DNA from: BD2-11 clade cluster bacterium bin43
GTDB lineage: Bacteria > Gemmatimonadota > Gemmatimonadetes > Longimicrobiales > Gaopeijiaceae
DNA length: 64,000 nucleotides
Assembly (NCBI GenBank): GCA_002238605.1
Contig: MPMR01000005.1
Span: forward strand, 1 to 64,000
Direction of reading: 5' to 3'
Shown here: one piece after another, positions 1 to 7,328 of the stretch
How positions within the stretch are numbered: position 1 is the stretch's first letter
How the letters are laid out: every line of letters starts with the position of its first letter
Program-made: the position numbers and the translations under genes
Notes under the pieces: model-generated
Seen by the model: only the letters and a program-made list of their open reading frames with translations
Told to the model about the DNA's origin: nothing
Databases searched by the model: none

Positions 1-296
1 TCCACCGCGTCGGTCTTGGCGCGCCGCCCGATGGAGCGGGCGAAGGACCGGACTTGGAAGGGGTTGATCGCGTACAGGGGGAGCCCGGCCTTCAGGAGGG
101 TGTCCTCGAAGTCGCGGTGGAAGGCTCCGGTGGGTTCGTACGCGATCCGGTCGACCCCACGGCCGATCCAAGCGATCAGCTTGTGGAGGCCGGCGCTGTC
201 GTTGGGGAACCGGCATGCTCTCCCCTCGGGGGCGGCGAAGGCGTCGAGCCAGTCCTTGGAGATGTCGATCCCGACGGTGCGGAGGATGTTGCTCAT
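1..296 (-). mobile_element. IS110-family transposase (DEDD recombinase), N-terminal part, cut by window edge
   Basis: The reading frame starts at the ATG at 294-296 and runs off the left edge, so only about 98 N-terminal residues are seen. They begin MSNILRTVGIDISKDWLDAF, which has the first catalytic Asp of the RuvC-like DEDD fold in the GIDISKDxLD context, and continue with an AYEPTGAFHRDFE stretch and an INPFQVRSFARSIGRRAKTD stretch. Both are typical of IS110 transposases. These enzymes carry out RNA-guided (bridge RNA) site-specific insertion and excision. A purine-rich ribosome-binding stretch (AGGAG, then AGGGAAG) lies just upstream of the ATG. The C-terminal Tnp_20 domain and the other insertion-sequence end lie outside the window. 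The family call is confident; whether the element is intact cannot be seen. Confidence 0.85.
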
Positions 297-359
297 GTGT
301 TCTTCCCTGCTCCTGTGCTTGTCGTGCGAGCCTCGATGCTCGTGTATCCATTCAGGACA

Positions 360-490
360 GAGGGAGGGACGGTGGCGACCAAACTCTCAGACGGCCCCTT
401 ACGGCCAAGCGACGATTCGATCCGACCACCGTCCGTGTTGAGCGCCCGCTCCGGCTCGCTACGCTCGCCTCTGCGGGCGCTCAACAGTCC
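360..490 (-). ncRNA. structured leader upstream of IS110 transposase; candidate bridge RNA
   Basis: Read on the minus strand, this segment forms two long hairpins. The first pairs 473-485 with 437-449 (13 of 13 bp, arm GTTGAGCGCCCGC) around a 23-nt loop. The second pairs 426-434 with 367-375 (9 of 9 bp, arm GGACGGTGG) and encloses about 50 nt. Inside that lies a short GGCC/GGCC stem flanked by two unpaired strands, so the shape is a stem with an internal loop. It sits between the transposase start codon and the flanking DNA, which is where IS110-group elements encode their bridge RNA. Structure and position are seen; function is inferred. The 13-bp hairpin alone could also be a REP-like palindrome. 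Confidence 0.35.
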
Positions 491-631
491 GGGCCTTCCC
501 CGTGACCCGGTCATGCAAATCAAGCGGGGATCTCCAAGATTGGAAGAGACAAGCGATGATCGCCGGTCCCCGAGGGGTACGGGCAGGGTGGAATGCGACC
601 GGGCGGCAGGAGCGCCGGGATAACGCCCTGG

Positions 632-824
632 CCGTCCGTGAGGCGGGCGGCCAAGAGGCCGGCGAGCTTGCTTGCGACGGCCCGGTGGACGCTGATCCGG
701 GCGGCGATCCGTAAGGCGGTCTCGGCGGCTCCGCCGAGGGCTGGCTCACGCTCTTAAGGGGCGTCAGCCAGCACACGCCGTGTTGAACACGGCGGCTGAC
801 GAGGGGCTTGCCCCTTCGATCCCC
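632..824 (+). repeat. structured repeat element, copy A (diverged inverted partner at 4596-4784)
   Basis: This copy aligns along its length with the minus strand of 4784-4596. The block starting CCGTCCGTGAGGC is followed by CCAAGAGG and GAGCTTGC at matching spacing in both copies. After it come a stem (741-751 with 761-771, one mismatch), a perfect 9-bp hairpin (776-784 with 786-794) and a 6-bp hairpin (802-807 with 810-815) ending CCCCTTCGA. An extra 8-bp hairpin (721-728 with 731-738) is unique to this copy. On the minus strand, the first part translates to a short winged-helix-like peptide, RAVASKLAGLLAARLTDGQG. It is matched by RAVAGKLLDLLVASLMDGDG on the plus strand of the other copy, so this part may be the remains of a gene. 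Confidence 0.6.
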
Positions 825-1250
825 AACACCACCCTCGCTGACGCTCGGCGTTCGCGGGCCGCAGTCGGCCCGGAGTGCCGTACCGGCCGCCGCGCGGCCG
901 TCTGCCCGCCGGCAACGTCGCGGCCCACCAAACGGCCCGGCCCGAGTCGCTCGACCCGGCGGAGCGAGACCCGCTGGTCGGGGCAGTTCGCTTTGCCCGG
1001 CCAAGCCGTCGGCGGACAGCCATCGGGGCGCCGGGGACGGAGGTTCCGGAGGCGGCCCCCGCCTCCACCGCGCCGCCAGTGGCGCGGAAGCCCCGGGGGT
1101 CTAAGGGGAGCGGAGCCGCCCCTTGCCAGGCCGCGATGTTCAACGTCGAGTCGGCTGGCTTATCACCGGTAGTCGGATCCACGCGCCAGTCCCCGGACTA
1201 GGAACCCCGTCCCGATCCGTAGCTTGCCGCGACCGCGCGATCCTTCTCGG
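825..1250. other. GC-rich stretch without a convincing gene
   Basis: Several open frames cross this stretch on both strands, but all are arginine- and proline-rich shadows without family-like sequence or ribosome-binding sites. A second palindrome of the same style as the repeat to its left occurs at about 1107-1130 (AAGGGG ... CCCCTTGCCAG), in the opposite orientation to the one at 802-815. The stretch is therefore bracketed by inverted palindromes. Nothing else is recognised. Confidence 0.4.
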
Positions 1251-2234
1251 CTACGCGCCGAACTCCAACTTGGCACCCTTCGACAGGTTGCAATGGGCAT
1301 GAGTGGCCTGGAGGTTGTCCACGCTGTCCGTTCCACCGTGGACGCGGGGCAAGATGTGGTCCACATGAACGTCGTCCAGTTCATCCGGCAGCGGCTCGTT
1401 ACAGATGCCACACGCCCCGCGCTGTGCCCTTATGAGGTCCGGTAAGTGCGCACGAATCCCAGATTGCCCCGGCGGGCGGCACCGAAGACAATGCCGTCTC
1501 GCAGTTCGCCGACGGAAGATGTCACCGCATGACGAGCACTCGGGCCATTTGCGCGCTTCAGCATCTCGGCGATCCTGCTCTTCCATCAACTGGATCATCG
1601 CGATTGCTTCGGATCGGCTCGGTGCTTTGGGACGCAGAGGAGGTGGGGGCGGATCTGTGGAGGGACCGGTCGTCCGAAACGTAATGACGCCGTTTCGGTG
1701 AAGATGCCGTTTCGGTGAACACGTCTCGTAGCAATGAGCATGCCATGAATCCCGGACTCTCCGTACCCCGCAGGCAATGCACAGCCCGGTTGCCCGCCAC
1801 AACTCGGAGAGGGATTTCTTGGCGAACCGCTCCGGGCAGCCCAACCACCGGTGCGGGTAGTCGTCCGGCACGGCGGCCGCGTAGTCCTCACGCTGCAATC
1901 GGAGGGCTTCGGCGCGAGCGTCCCAGCCTGCCGAGCGGGCCGCAGCCAGCCTCTGGCCTTCTTCGCCCTCTGGTGTCGATACTCCTGCGGCCGCGCCATC
2001 CGACGCGGCTTGGGCAAGTTCGGCCTTGGCTTGACTGAGGCGGTGACGGGAGTCATCCACTCGCCTTTCCCAGCGACTCACCTTGGCCCTAGCGTTCTTG
2101 ATCTTCTCCCCATGGTCCGTAACCTGGCCCTCTTGGTATCTCCTCCATCTCTTCCGGAGGCTCTGATACTTCAGGACCGCGGAGGCAATGCCAAAGCCCA
2201 AGGCAACCAGCAGGAGTTCGCCGGAGACGATCAT
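1251..2234 (-). CDS. membrane-anchored HNH endonuclease with zinc clusters
   Basis: The 327-residue protein has four parts. A hydrophobic N-terminal segment at about residues 7-20 (LLLVALGFGIASAVL) is a likely single membrane anchor. A charged coiled coil follows at about 40-80. Two cysteine clusters come next (CIACG followed by HCYETC, and CSSCG followed by HCLRC), and both look like small zinc ribbons. The C-terminal HNH domain covers about 273-322, with the DH pair of VDHILPRVHGG (about 292-293), the Asn of DNLQ (about 307) and the final HCN (about 314-316). Known HNH domains of this type cut DNA with a metal ion. The membrane anchor would place the nuclease at the inner membrane, where a role against incoming DNA is possible but not shown. 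The gene stands alone in the island. Confidence 0.75.
   Translation of the reverse strand: MIVSGELLLVALGFGIASAVLKYQSLRKRWRRYQEGQVTDHGEKIKNARAKVSRWERRVDDSRHRLSQAKAELAQAASDGAAAGVSTPEGEEGQRLAAARSAGWDARAEALRLQREDYAAAVPDDYPHRWLGCPERFAKKSLSELWRATGLCIACGVRRVRDSWHAHCYETCSPKRHLHRNGVITFRTTGPSTDPPPPPLRPKAPSRSEAIAMIQLMEEQDRRDAEARKWPECSSCGDIFRRRTARRHCLRCRPPGQSGIRAHLPDLIRAQRGACGICNEPLPDELDDVHVDHILPRVHGGTDSVDNLQATHAHCNLSKGAKLEFGA
1686..1719. repeat. 17-bp tandem duplication inside the HNH gene
   Basis: Two adjacent 17-bp units (1686-1702 and 1703-1719) share the core GCCGTTTCGGTGAA and differ at one base. The unit length is not a multiple of three, yet the nuclease frame is open across both copies. The duplication lies between the first zinc cluster and the proline-rich linker. 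Confidence 0.8.
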
Positions 2235-2383
2235 CCACTCTCGTCCCTACCGCCGGGATGAAAGACCCGAGGGACAGACACAGTGCCGTAAGCTGGACGA
2301 AACCGGACGGTGGGCTTCCCCACGAATGAATGACGCCGGGACTGCGACGAGGGGGATGTTCCAGCAGGACGGGTGGTGCCGTG

Positions 2384-2770
2384 TCACTCGCGTGACAGAC
2401 TCTTGATCAGATCGTTCACCTGATACAGGGTCTCCTTGACGTGCGTATTCGCGGGATTCGGATGAAGTCGTCGGATCGCTGCGGCAACGTCCTCAAGCAA
2501 GACAAGAACAGCAGTCTTGGCATTCTCGTTCAGGTTCGTGGCAGCAGCAAAGGCGAAGAGCGTCACCTGCAGCCGGGCGCGGAAGGCGTCGATTGTCTGG
2601 TCTGCCTCGGCAGCTCCTGCGAGCGGTCGCAGTGTCGGGGGCCTTACGCACAGCGTCTTGGCCAACTCCGCTGGGCTGTGTTTCCACATAAGCGGGTACT
2701 CTTTCTGGATGTCGGTTTCGGCGTGGGGCGGCACGGGGAGAGGGGGACTCTTCGACCGTAGCGATACCAT
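2384..2770 (-). CDS. hypothetical protein
   Basis: The start is set at the ATG at 2768-2770, giving 128 residues; the open frame extends further upstream but that part reads as noncoding GC-rich sequence. The C-terminal half is helical and charged, with a stretch rich in Ala/Leu/Val (about residues 65-95) and the end YQVNDLIKSLSRE. No family is recognised, no signal peptide is clear, and no good ribosome-binding site is seen. It lies in the same orientation as the HNH nuclease, about 150 bp upstream of it, and could be co-transcribed. The small size and lack of homology cues keep confidence low. Confidence 0.4.
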   Translation of the reverse strand: MVSLRSKSPPLPVPPHAETDIQKEYPLMWKHSPAELAKTLCVRPPTLRPLAGAAEADQTIDAFRARLQVTLFAFAAATNLNENAKTAVLVLLEDVAAAIRRLHPNPANTHVKETLYQVNDLIKSLSRE

Positions 2771-3014
2771 CGCGAAGCTAACCGCAAACCTCGCAGAGCA
2801 GCAAGGAGGGTGGCCGCCCTTCCCGCAGAGGACGGGTTCCGGGGCTCCGGCCGAGGGTTTGGAAGGGGCGCGGCACCCCTTGCCCGGATCGCTACATTCA
2901 CGGGGGGCATGACACTCCGCGGCGGCGGGAGCCCGCAATCTGGAAGGAAACCGACAAGCGCGTCGCTCCCGGGCTCTCACTCAACGTTCACGGACCACTC
3001 AGGAAAAGGAACTC

Positions 3015-3548
3015 ATGAAGAAACAACCATCCTATCGCGGTCAGTATCCGCACACCGTGACGGACCCCCAGGGATCCGAGCTTGGGATTGAGATCCTCGG
3101 CCTTTCCGAGCCCTATGGATTCGCATGGGGCTACGAGGGGGCGGGGCCACGCTTGCTTGCAAAGGCGATTCTGCTCGACCACACTGGCGACGAGGCTCTA
3201 TCGAGAAGGGATGCGAAGGACTTCATGCTGGCCTTCACGAGCCATCTTGGCAGTCGATCTTGGGAACTGCCCGTTGAAGAGGTTTCCCGGTGGGTGGCCA
3301 GCAGGCCGCCCGTCCACCCGGACCGTGAACCATTCTGGAACTGGGTGATTAGCCTACCGGTCACCAACGATCCAAAGGGACGTTTCGTGCGAGAAGCCAT
3401 GGCGTCCAATCCGAGAACCCGGGAAGAGTTGCTTGCCGGTGCCTGTCCAGAAGCGAAGGAGGTCTACCACCAGTTGCTTGAGGAATGGTCGTGGGTTTCT
3501 GAGATCGACGAGGTCCGTTCCCGAGTTGTCGAGGAACATGAGTCGTAA
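3015..3548 (+). CDS. DUF6166-type protein with C-terminal YozE/SAM-like domain
   Basis: The 177-residue cytoplasmic protein starts behind a strong purine-rich site (AGGAAAAGGA) 4 bp before the ATG. The N-terminal half starts YRGQY and contains GFAWGYEGAGPRLLAKAILL at about 35-55, the hallmark of DUF6166, a short domain common on plasmids, phages and islands. The C-terminal part (FWNWVISLPVTNDPKGRFVR, about 105-125) resembles the small YozE/SAM-like helical domain, whose members pack as short bundles. Function is unknown. Its lower GC content than the flanking chromosome fits acquisition by transfer. Confidence 0.7.
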   Translation: MKKQPSYRGQYPHTVTDPQGSELGIEILGLSEPYGFAWGYEGAGPRLLAKAILLDHTGDEALSRRDAKDFMLAFTSHLGSRSWELPVEEVSRWVASRPPVHPDREPFWNWVISLPVTNDPKGRFVREAMASNPRTREELLAGACPEAKEVYHQLLEEWSWVSEIDEVRSRVVEEHES

Positions 3549-3822
3549 CCCACACCACTGAACGCCGTCCATGATGCGTTGACGGACAGGAACGGAAGGA
3601 GTCACCGCCGGATCGGTCAGGCCGTGATGGCTTGGACCTGGACGAGGTTGGAGGTGCCCGTAATCACAGGCGATCCGTCGATTCTGCTCGCCATGCCTCC
3701 CCCGACGGGGGTGGATTCCACGGCTTGGCCGACCGGTTACCGTCCGGGAACGACCAAGAAGGGCCAAGAGAATCCGTTTCATTGCGGCGGAAAGAATGGT
3801 GGGGAGCGCACACCACAATAAT

Positions 3823-3853
3823 ACGTAACTCATTTACAGTAAGCGAGTTACGT
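3823..3853. repeat. AT-rich inverted repeat
   Basis: Perfect 9-bp arms ACGTAACTC (3823-3831) and GAGTTACGT (3845-3853) flank a 13-bp spacer. It is much more AT-rich than its surroundings. It could be an operator, a recombinase core site or an insertion-sequence end; no flanking target duplication was found. Confidence 0.6.
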
Positions 3854-4595
3854 CACTTGTTACGCCAGTCCGGAGGGATCGTTGGTACGGGAGCGACCCG
3901 GCGGGGAGGGCGGCATGGGCCTGCACATGCCGAACCGCCCCGATGCCGCACCAGGCATCCCAAGGGGCCGGGTCGCTCCCGTCCACGGCCCGGAGACCCG
4001 GATCGGCACCGGCGATCCGCGGGCCGTGGCCCAACCCCAAGCCGTCCAGCGACTTGCGGAATCCACGTTCCGCACACCTTCGCGGCATTTCCCTGCACAA
4101 GCACCCCGACGTTGAATTCACACCCCCAGATCGGCAATGGGCTCCGCCGAACGGCGCTCAAATCCGGACTCCGGAAAGGCGGCGCGAACGCCGTGCCGAA
4201 TGGATGTCGATCCTGGGCGATCCTGCGGCACCGCAGGTTACCCGAAGACGGACCCTCGTTCGGACGGCGGGTCTCCCGGCGTCCGAACGAGGGTGGGCAA
4301 GCGAAGCGCGGCAGCCCGGTCCGGGGGCGGGAGGTTCTGGTCGAGGGCCGGCGCGAGGATCTCGACCGATTCCAGACGGGCGAGAGGGGCCGCGCGCTGG
4401 GCAAGGCCCGCGCCGACAGCGCCCGGCCAATCGAGCGTCGGGTGCGGCACGCGACCGGTGGCGAACCCGGTTCCCGTCAAGGCGGACGGCAACCATCGCC
4501 GTGCGGGCGGCTACCCCATCGGAATGGGCCGCCACGGGGGGACGGGGGGCGACGCGCCCGCCCGCGCGATCCACTGGAGCGCGGGGCTTCCAGGG
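3854..4595. other. GC-rich stretch without a convincing gene
   Basis: Long frames exist on both strands but they are rich in Arg, Gly and Pro, overlap each other and lack start signals. One minus-strand frame (about 4492-4238) has a more protein-like composition, but no family could be recognised. This may be a decayed gene inside the island. Confidence 0.4.
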
Positions 4596-4784
4596 TTCGA
4601 AGGGGCGGAGTCCCTCGCCAGCCCCGGTGTATTACACCGGGTAGGCTGGCTTGACAATCTAACAAGGGGTCAAGCCAGCCGGGCGGGACGCCCGAATAGC
4701 GCTACCGCGTGCCGCCCGAGACGGCGGTGGCCGGGCCGTAGCGGGCAAGCTCCTCGACCTCTTGGTCGCCAGCCTCATGGACGG
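4596..4784 (-). repeat. structured repeat element, copy B (inverted relative to 632-824)
   Basis: Read on the minus strand, this copy has a perfect 12-bp stem (4669-4680 with 4644-4655, arm GGCTGGCTTGAC), then a perfect 8-bp hairpin (4634-4641 with 4623-4630, arm CCCGGTGT), then GGCTGGCGAGGG and a CCCCTTCGA end. It matches copy A in order and spacing. In the second hairpin, two base pairs are swapped between the copies (G-C to C-G and C-G to G-C) with pairing kept. That indicates selection on structure or a palindrome copied as a unit. It lies directly beyond the broken integrase gene. Confidence 0.6.
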
Positions 4785-4806
4785 GGATGGCGAACAGGCC
4801 GAGCCG

Positions 4807-5079
4807 TCACCCCTTGGCGACGGCCGCGCTCTCCCGCGCCGCCCGCTCAGTTGGACGCTGCCGAGCCCGAGGTCGCGCTTGCGGCCCGCGGATGACGAGC
4901 CGCTGGATCCAACCCCGCGTTCCGGTCTTCTGGACGTAGAGGTAGAGTCCGTTCCCGTCGCAGTACCGGCCGCGGGGTGCGGAGCGCACGAAGGCAGCGG
5001 AGAGACGCTTGTGGGGATGTCGGCCCTTGGGCTTAGGCGCGAACCACGGATCAGATGCCGTTCTTGTGACCGCCGACAA
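4807..5079 (-). pseudogene. tyrosine recombinase (P4-type integrase) N-terminal fragment, frameshifted
   Basis: From the ATG at 5077-5079 the protein reads as an arm-binding domain of the DUF4102 type: LSAAFVRSAPRGRYCDGNGL, then YVQKTGTRGWIQRLVIRG. The next expected residues, RKRDLGLGSVQL, are found in another frame immediately downstream. The ESAAVAK stretch then returns in the first frame before a stop. The catalytic domain with its R-H-R-Y residues is absent. This is therefore the decayed start of an integrase of the kind that mobilises islands at tRNA genes. Its position at the junction with normal chromosomal genes at 5160 suggests it marks the island edge. Confidence 0.75.
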
Positions 5080-5159
5080 GACCGCACATCATAGATTCGT
5101 GTCCTAGGACATCGGGCACGGCTGCCTTTGCCCGGCCCATTCACTCCTCGGAGATCGCG

Positions 5160-5768
5160 ATGGGCCGACAGCGGAGCGGGATGATGCGAGGAACAGAGTC
5201 AGAATGGCGGCGTGGTGTTATCGTCGCTGCCATGGTCGCTTGGGCGTTAGTTGCGCCCGGCCTGCAAGCCCAGGAGGCGGATTCTCTTCCCGTGGTGGCG
5301 GCACAGGACGGTCCGCAGGTTGGCGTGCTGGTGGGCATGCGAATCCAGTGGGTGGGTGTGGCTTCACCGGGAGCCAACTTGGATCTGATGGTGGATCTGC
5401 CGAATCGGCCTATCTGGGTGTCGCTGCAATTCCTAGCTCAGATGATTCGTTGGAACGTTCAGTACGACTCGACGACCAGGCGAGATCACCTCTACCTGGG
5501 CCGAGTTCGGCTGGGCCTTGGCACGCGCGAAGGACCAAGTATCTACGCTCTTTTCGAAAACGGGACCGGAACCATCAAGGCCGACGGCGCAAATCGGCTC
5601 CTCGGACAAACCTACAACTTGACCGGCGTTGGACTGGGCGTGGGGCTGACCGTCAGCAGAATCACGAGCTCGCTCGAAGCCGTCTTGGGAGGAGCCGACA
5701 GAGCCGACCCCGATATCTACATCCACCTGGGCTTATCTCTGCAATACCGCTTGCCACGAATCTTCTGA
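5160..5768 (+). CDS. secreted beta-rich protein, outer-membrane beta-barrel candidate
   Basis: The protein has 202 residues. A signal peptide is visible near residues 19-38 (VIVAAMVAWALVAPGLQAQ). The rest alternates polar and hydrophobic residues in strand-like runs with glycine turns and ends in an aromatic residue (LQYRLPRIF), as small outer-membrane barrels often do. The start at 5160 follows a GGAG at proper distance; an internal ATG at 5184 is also possible. No family is recognised. It faces the similar-sized secreted gene at 5792-6409 tail to tail. Confidence 0.6.
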   Translation: MGRQRSGMMRGTESEWRRGVIVAAMVAWALVAPGLQAQEADSLPVVAAQDGPQVGVLVGMRIQWVGVASPGANLDLMVDLPNRPIWVSLQFLAQMIRWNVQYDSTTRRDHLYLGRVRLGLGTREGPSIYALFENGTGTIKADGANRLLGQTYNLTGVGLGVGLTVSRITSSLEAVLGGADRADPDIYIHLGLSLQYRLPRIF

Positions 5769-5791
5769 CTGGCGTTTTCCCCAGGGGGGGC

Positions 5792-6409
5792 TCAGAACGA
5801 GACGTATCCGCCCATCTGGAAGCGCTCACAGGCTGTGCTGCCGCACTCCTCGACGTGGAGGATGAAGCGCGCCCCGTAGCGCCGTCCGAAGGTCAGGCTC
5901 GCACCGGCGGTCGGCCCAAAGTAGTCCCCGCTGCCATACAGGATCCCCGCTCGCACGGCCGGACGAACAAGCCAACTGGCACGTCCGAGCAAAACCGACG
6001 CGCCGAACCGGATGTCCGACGCGACCAGACGGGGGTAGATGACGGTCACGCTGATGGCATCGCCCGGGTCGGCGGCTTCCTCGGTCCGCTCGGCGCACCG
6101 GTAGTTTTCCACCATCCCGTACAGCGACACCGGCCCCGCGACCCGCGCGTTGATGCCGACGTAGTGTCCGGGACACTGTCTGGTGTCCCCGGCGAGTCCG
6201 GCTTCGAGCATGAAACGGCGCGCTGCCTCCCGACGGTCCGGTGCCTCCTGCCCCTGTACCTGCCAAGGCAACGCCGCCAAGCAGGCCAACGACAGCCAGA
6301 AGACATGAGCACTCCTTGCGAAGGTCCTGATTCCAGCTGTAGCCGGTTCCACGGAATTGGTGCACCCCCGGCAGCGTAGCGGCGTCGCGAAGCTCTGGCG
6401 AAGTTGCAT
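5792..6409 (-). CDS. secreted beta-rich protein, outer-membrane barrel candidate
   Basis: The ATG at 6407-6409 is chosen because AAGGAG lies 8 bp before it. A hydrophobic secretion segment (VFWLSLACLAALPWQVQG, about residues 35-53) is followed by a mature part with glycine-rich strand-like runs (GPVSLYGMVENYR, SGDYFGPTAGASLTFGRRYG) and the C-terminal GGYVSF, which fits an outer-membrane barrel signature. The pre-signal region is unusually long, so a later start is possible. Five cysteines sit in the sequence, including CPGH, YRCAE and EECGSTACERF, which could form periplasmic disulfides. Function is unknown. Confidence 0.55.
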   Translation of the reverse strand: MQLRQSFATPLRCRGCTNSVEPATAGIRTFARSAHVFWLSLACLAALPWQVQGQEAPDRREAARRFMLEAGLAGDTRQCPGHYVGINARVAGPVSLYGMVENYRCAERTEEAADPGDAISVTVIYPRLVASDIRFGASVLLGRASWLVRPAVRAGILYGSGDYFGPTAGASLTFGRRYGARFILHVEECGSTACERFQMGGYVSF

Positions 6410-7262
6410 GTTGCGGTCTCCTTGCTTCAGGGAATCAGGGACGTCCCTGGCTTCGTTCATTTCGTCTGCGAAGCGCCGGAGCCGTTCGCACGCCTCGACG
6501 GTCCCAGACCGATGCTCTAAAGCTGGCGAGGGATTTCAGCCCCAGATAGAGGGAAAACCCTGAATCCCGTGCGGGGAAACTCCCCCCAAGCCATGAAGGG
6601 TTGAGCTTGATGGCGGGAGTTTAGCCGTGGAGCTCTGACGGTAGCCTGGAAAGGGATCGAGAACGGGTCAGCTATCATCGCGTCTCCATCTAACGGAGGA
6701 GGCGTGATGATCGGAAAAGAGAGACGCGGGTGACCGCTGCGAGCGGGTCGGCAAAGACGACCGGATGCGACGCCGGGAGTCCCGCCATTCACTTCCGGTT
6801 TTCCCGCTCTCGCGGCACGGTCCAGCAAGATCCAGTAGCACGTCAGGAAACGCAGATCGTGCAGTCCTGTATGTAGTTATAAGATTTCCCGCCGTGATTC
6901 TGGCCTCGTGTGCTCCGCCGTTACGGCAGGGTTGTGGCTCAAGGAGCGACACCACGCGCTCCATCCCGCTCGGAGGTATCCGGCTCCCCTCGCCGGACGT
7001 GCCGCAGGTCCGCGAAGGGAATCTGAAACCCGGGGCAGCGGCCGTGCGTAAAGGGGCGACTGCATCAACTCGAGAAACCAACGACTGGCCTATGAGAATC
7101 CTTCAGTTCCATCCGATCCGGGCCCGGAGGGCGCGAGTGCGTCCCGCTCCGGTGCGGTTCCGGATCGTCATGCCCGCCGGGCGCGCGGTAGCGCACGTCG
7201 CCGGGGGCACCCCGCCCAGGGAGGCTGAACCCTAACAGAGCCAGAGGCTTTCCGAGAAAGTC
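6410..7262. other. 850-bp intergenic region without a recognised gene
   Basis: Open frames on both strands (for example minus 7081-6668) have atypical composition and no family resemblance. An imperfect 12-bp inverted repeat is present at 6578-6594 and 6610-6621 (AACTCCC...GCCAT with ATGGC...GGGAGTT). GC content is lower than in the flanking genes. It could hold a promoter for the genes to its right, an untranslated leader or mobile-element debris; none is resolved by eye. Confidence 0.4.
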
Positions 7263-7313
7263 CGGCCCATCGGGTCCGCTTCCACGGCGGACTCGATGGG
7301 CCGTTTTCTTTTT
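7263..7313 (+). terminator. strong intrinsic terminator or attenuator hairpin
   Basis: The stem pairs 7263-7279 with 7287-7303 over 17 bp, with a single G-U-type mismatch, around a 7-nt loop. It is followed at once by TTTTCTTTTT. It has the form of a rho-independent terminator on the plus strand. No gene is recognised directly upstream, and the exporter gene starts only 16 bp further on. The hairpin therefore probably lies in that gene's leader. Confidence 0.8.
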
Positions 7314-7328
7314 GCCGAGTGAGAGACA

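Noticed and set aside
3632..4654. Long plus-strand open frame of 340 codons
   Set aside because: Arginine- and proline-rich, no family resemblance, no ribosome-binding site, and it runs across the hairpin repeat; typical of GC-rich noncoding sequence.
4657..4680. ATCTAAC followed by CAAGCC looked like the start of an integron attC site
   Set aside because: No matching GTTRRRY end was found within about 150 bp, and the sequence is fully explained by the loop and arm of the repeat hairpin at 4644-4680.
6668..7081. Minus-strand 137-codon frame
   Set aside because: Composition and codon choice are unlike neighbouring genes and no motif is recognised.
7200..7313. Known riboswitch in the exporter leader
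   Set aside because: The sequence before the hairpin did not match any riboswitch core I could recall (guanidine, SAM, cobalamin, glycine); only the terminator-like part is supported.
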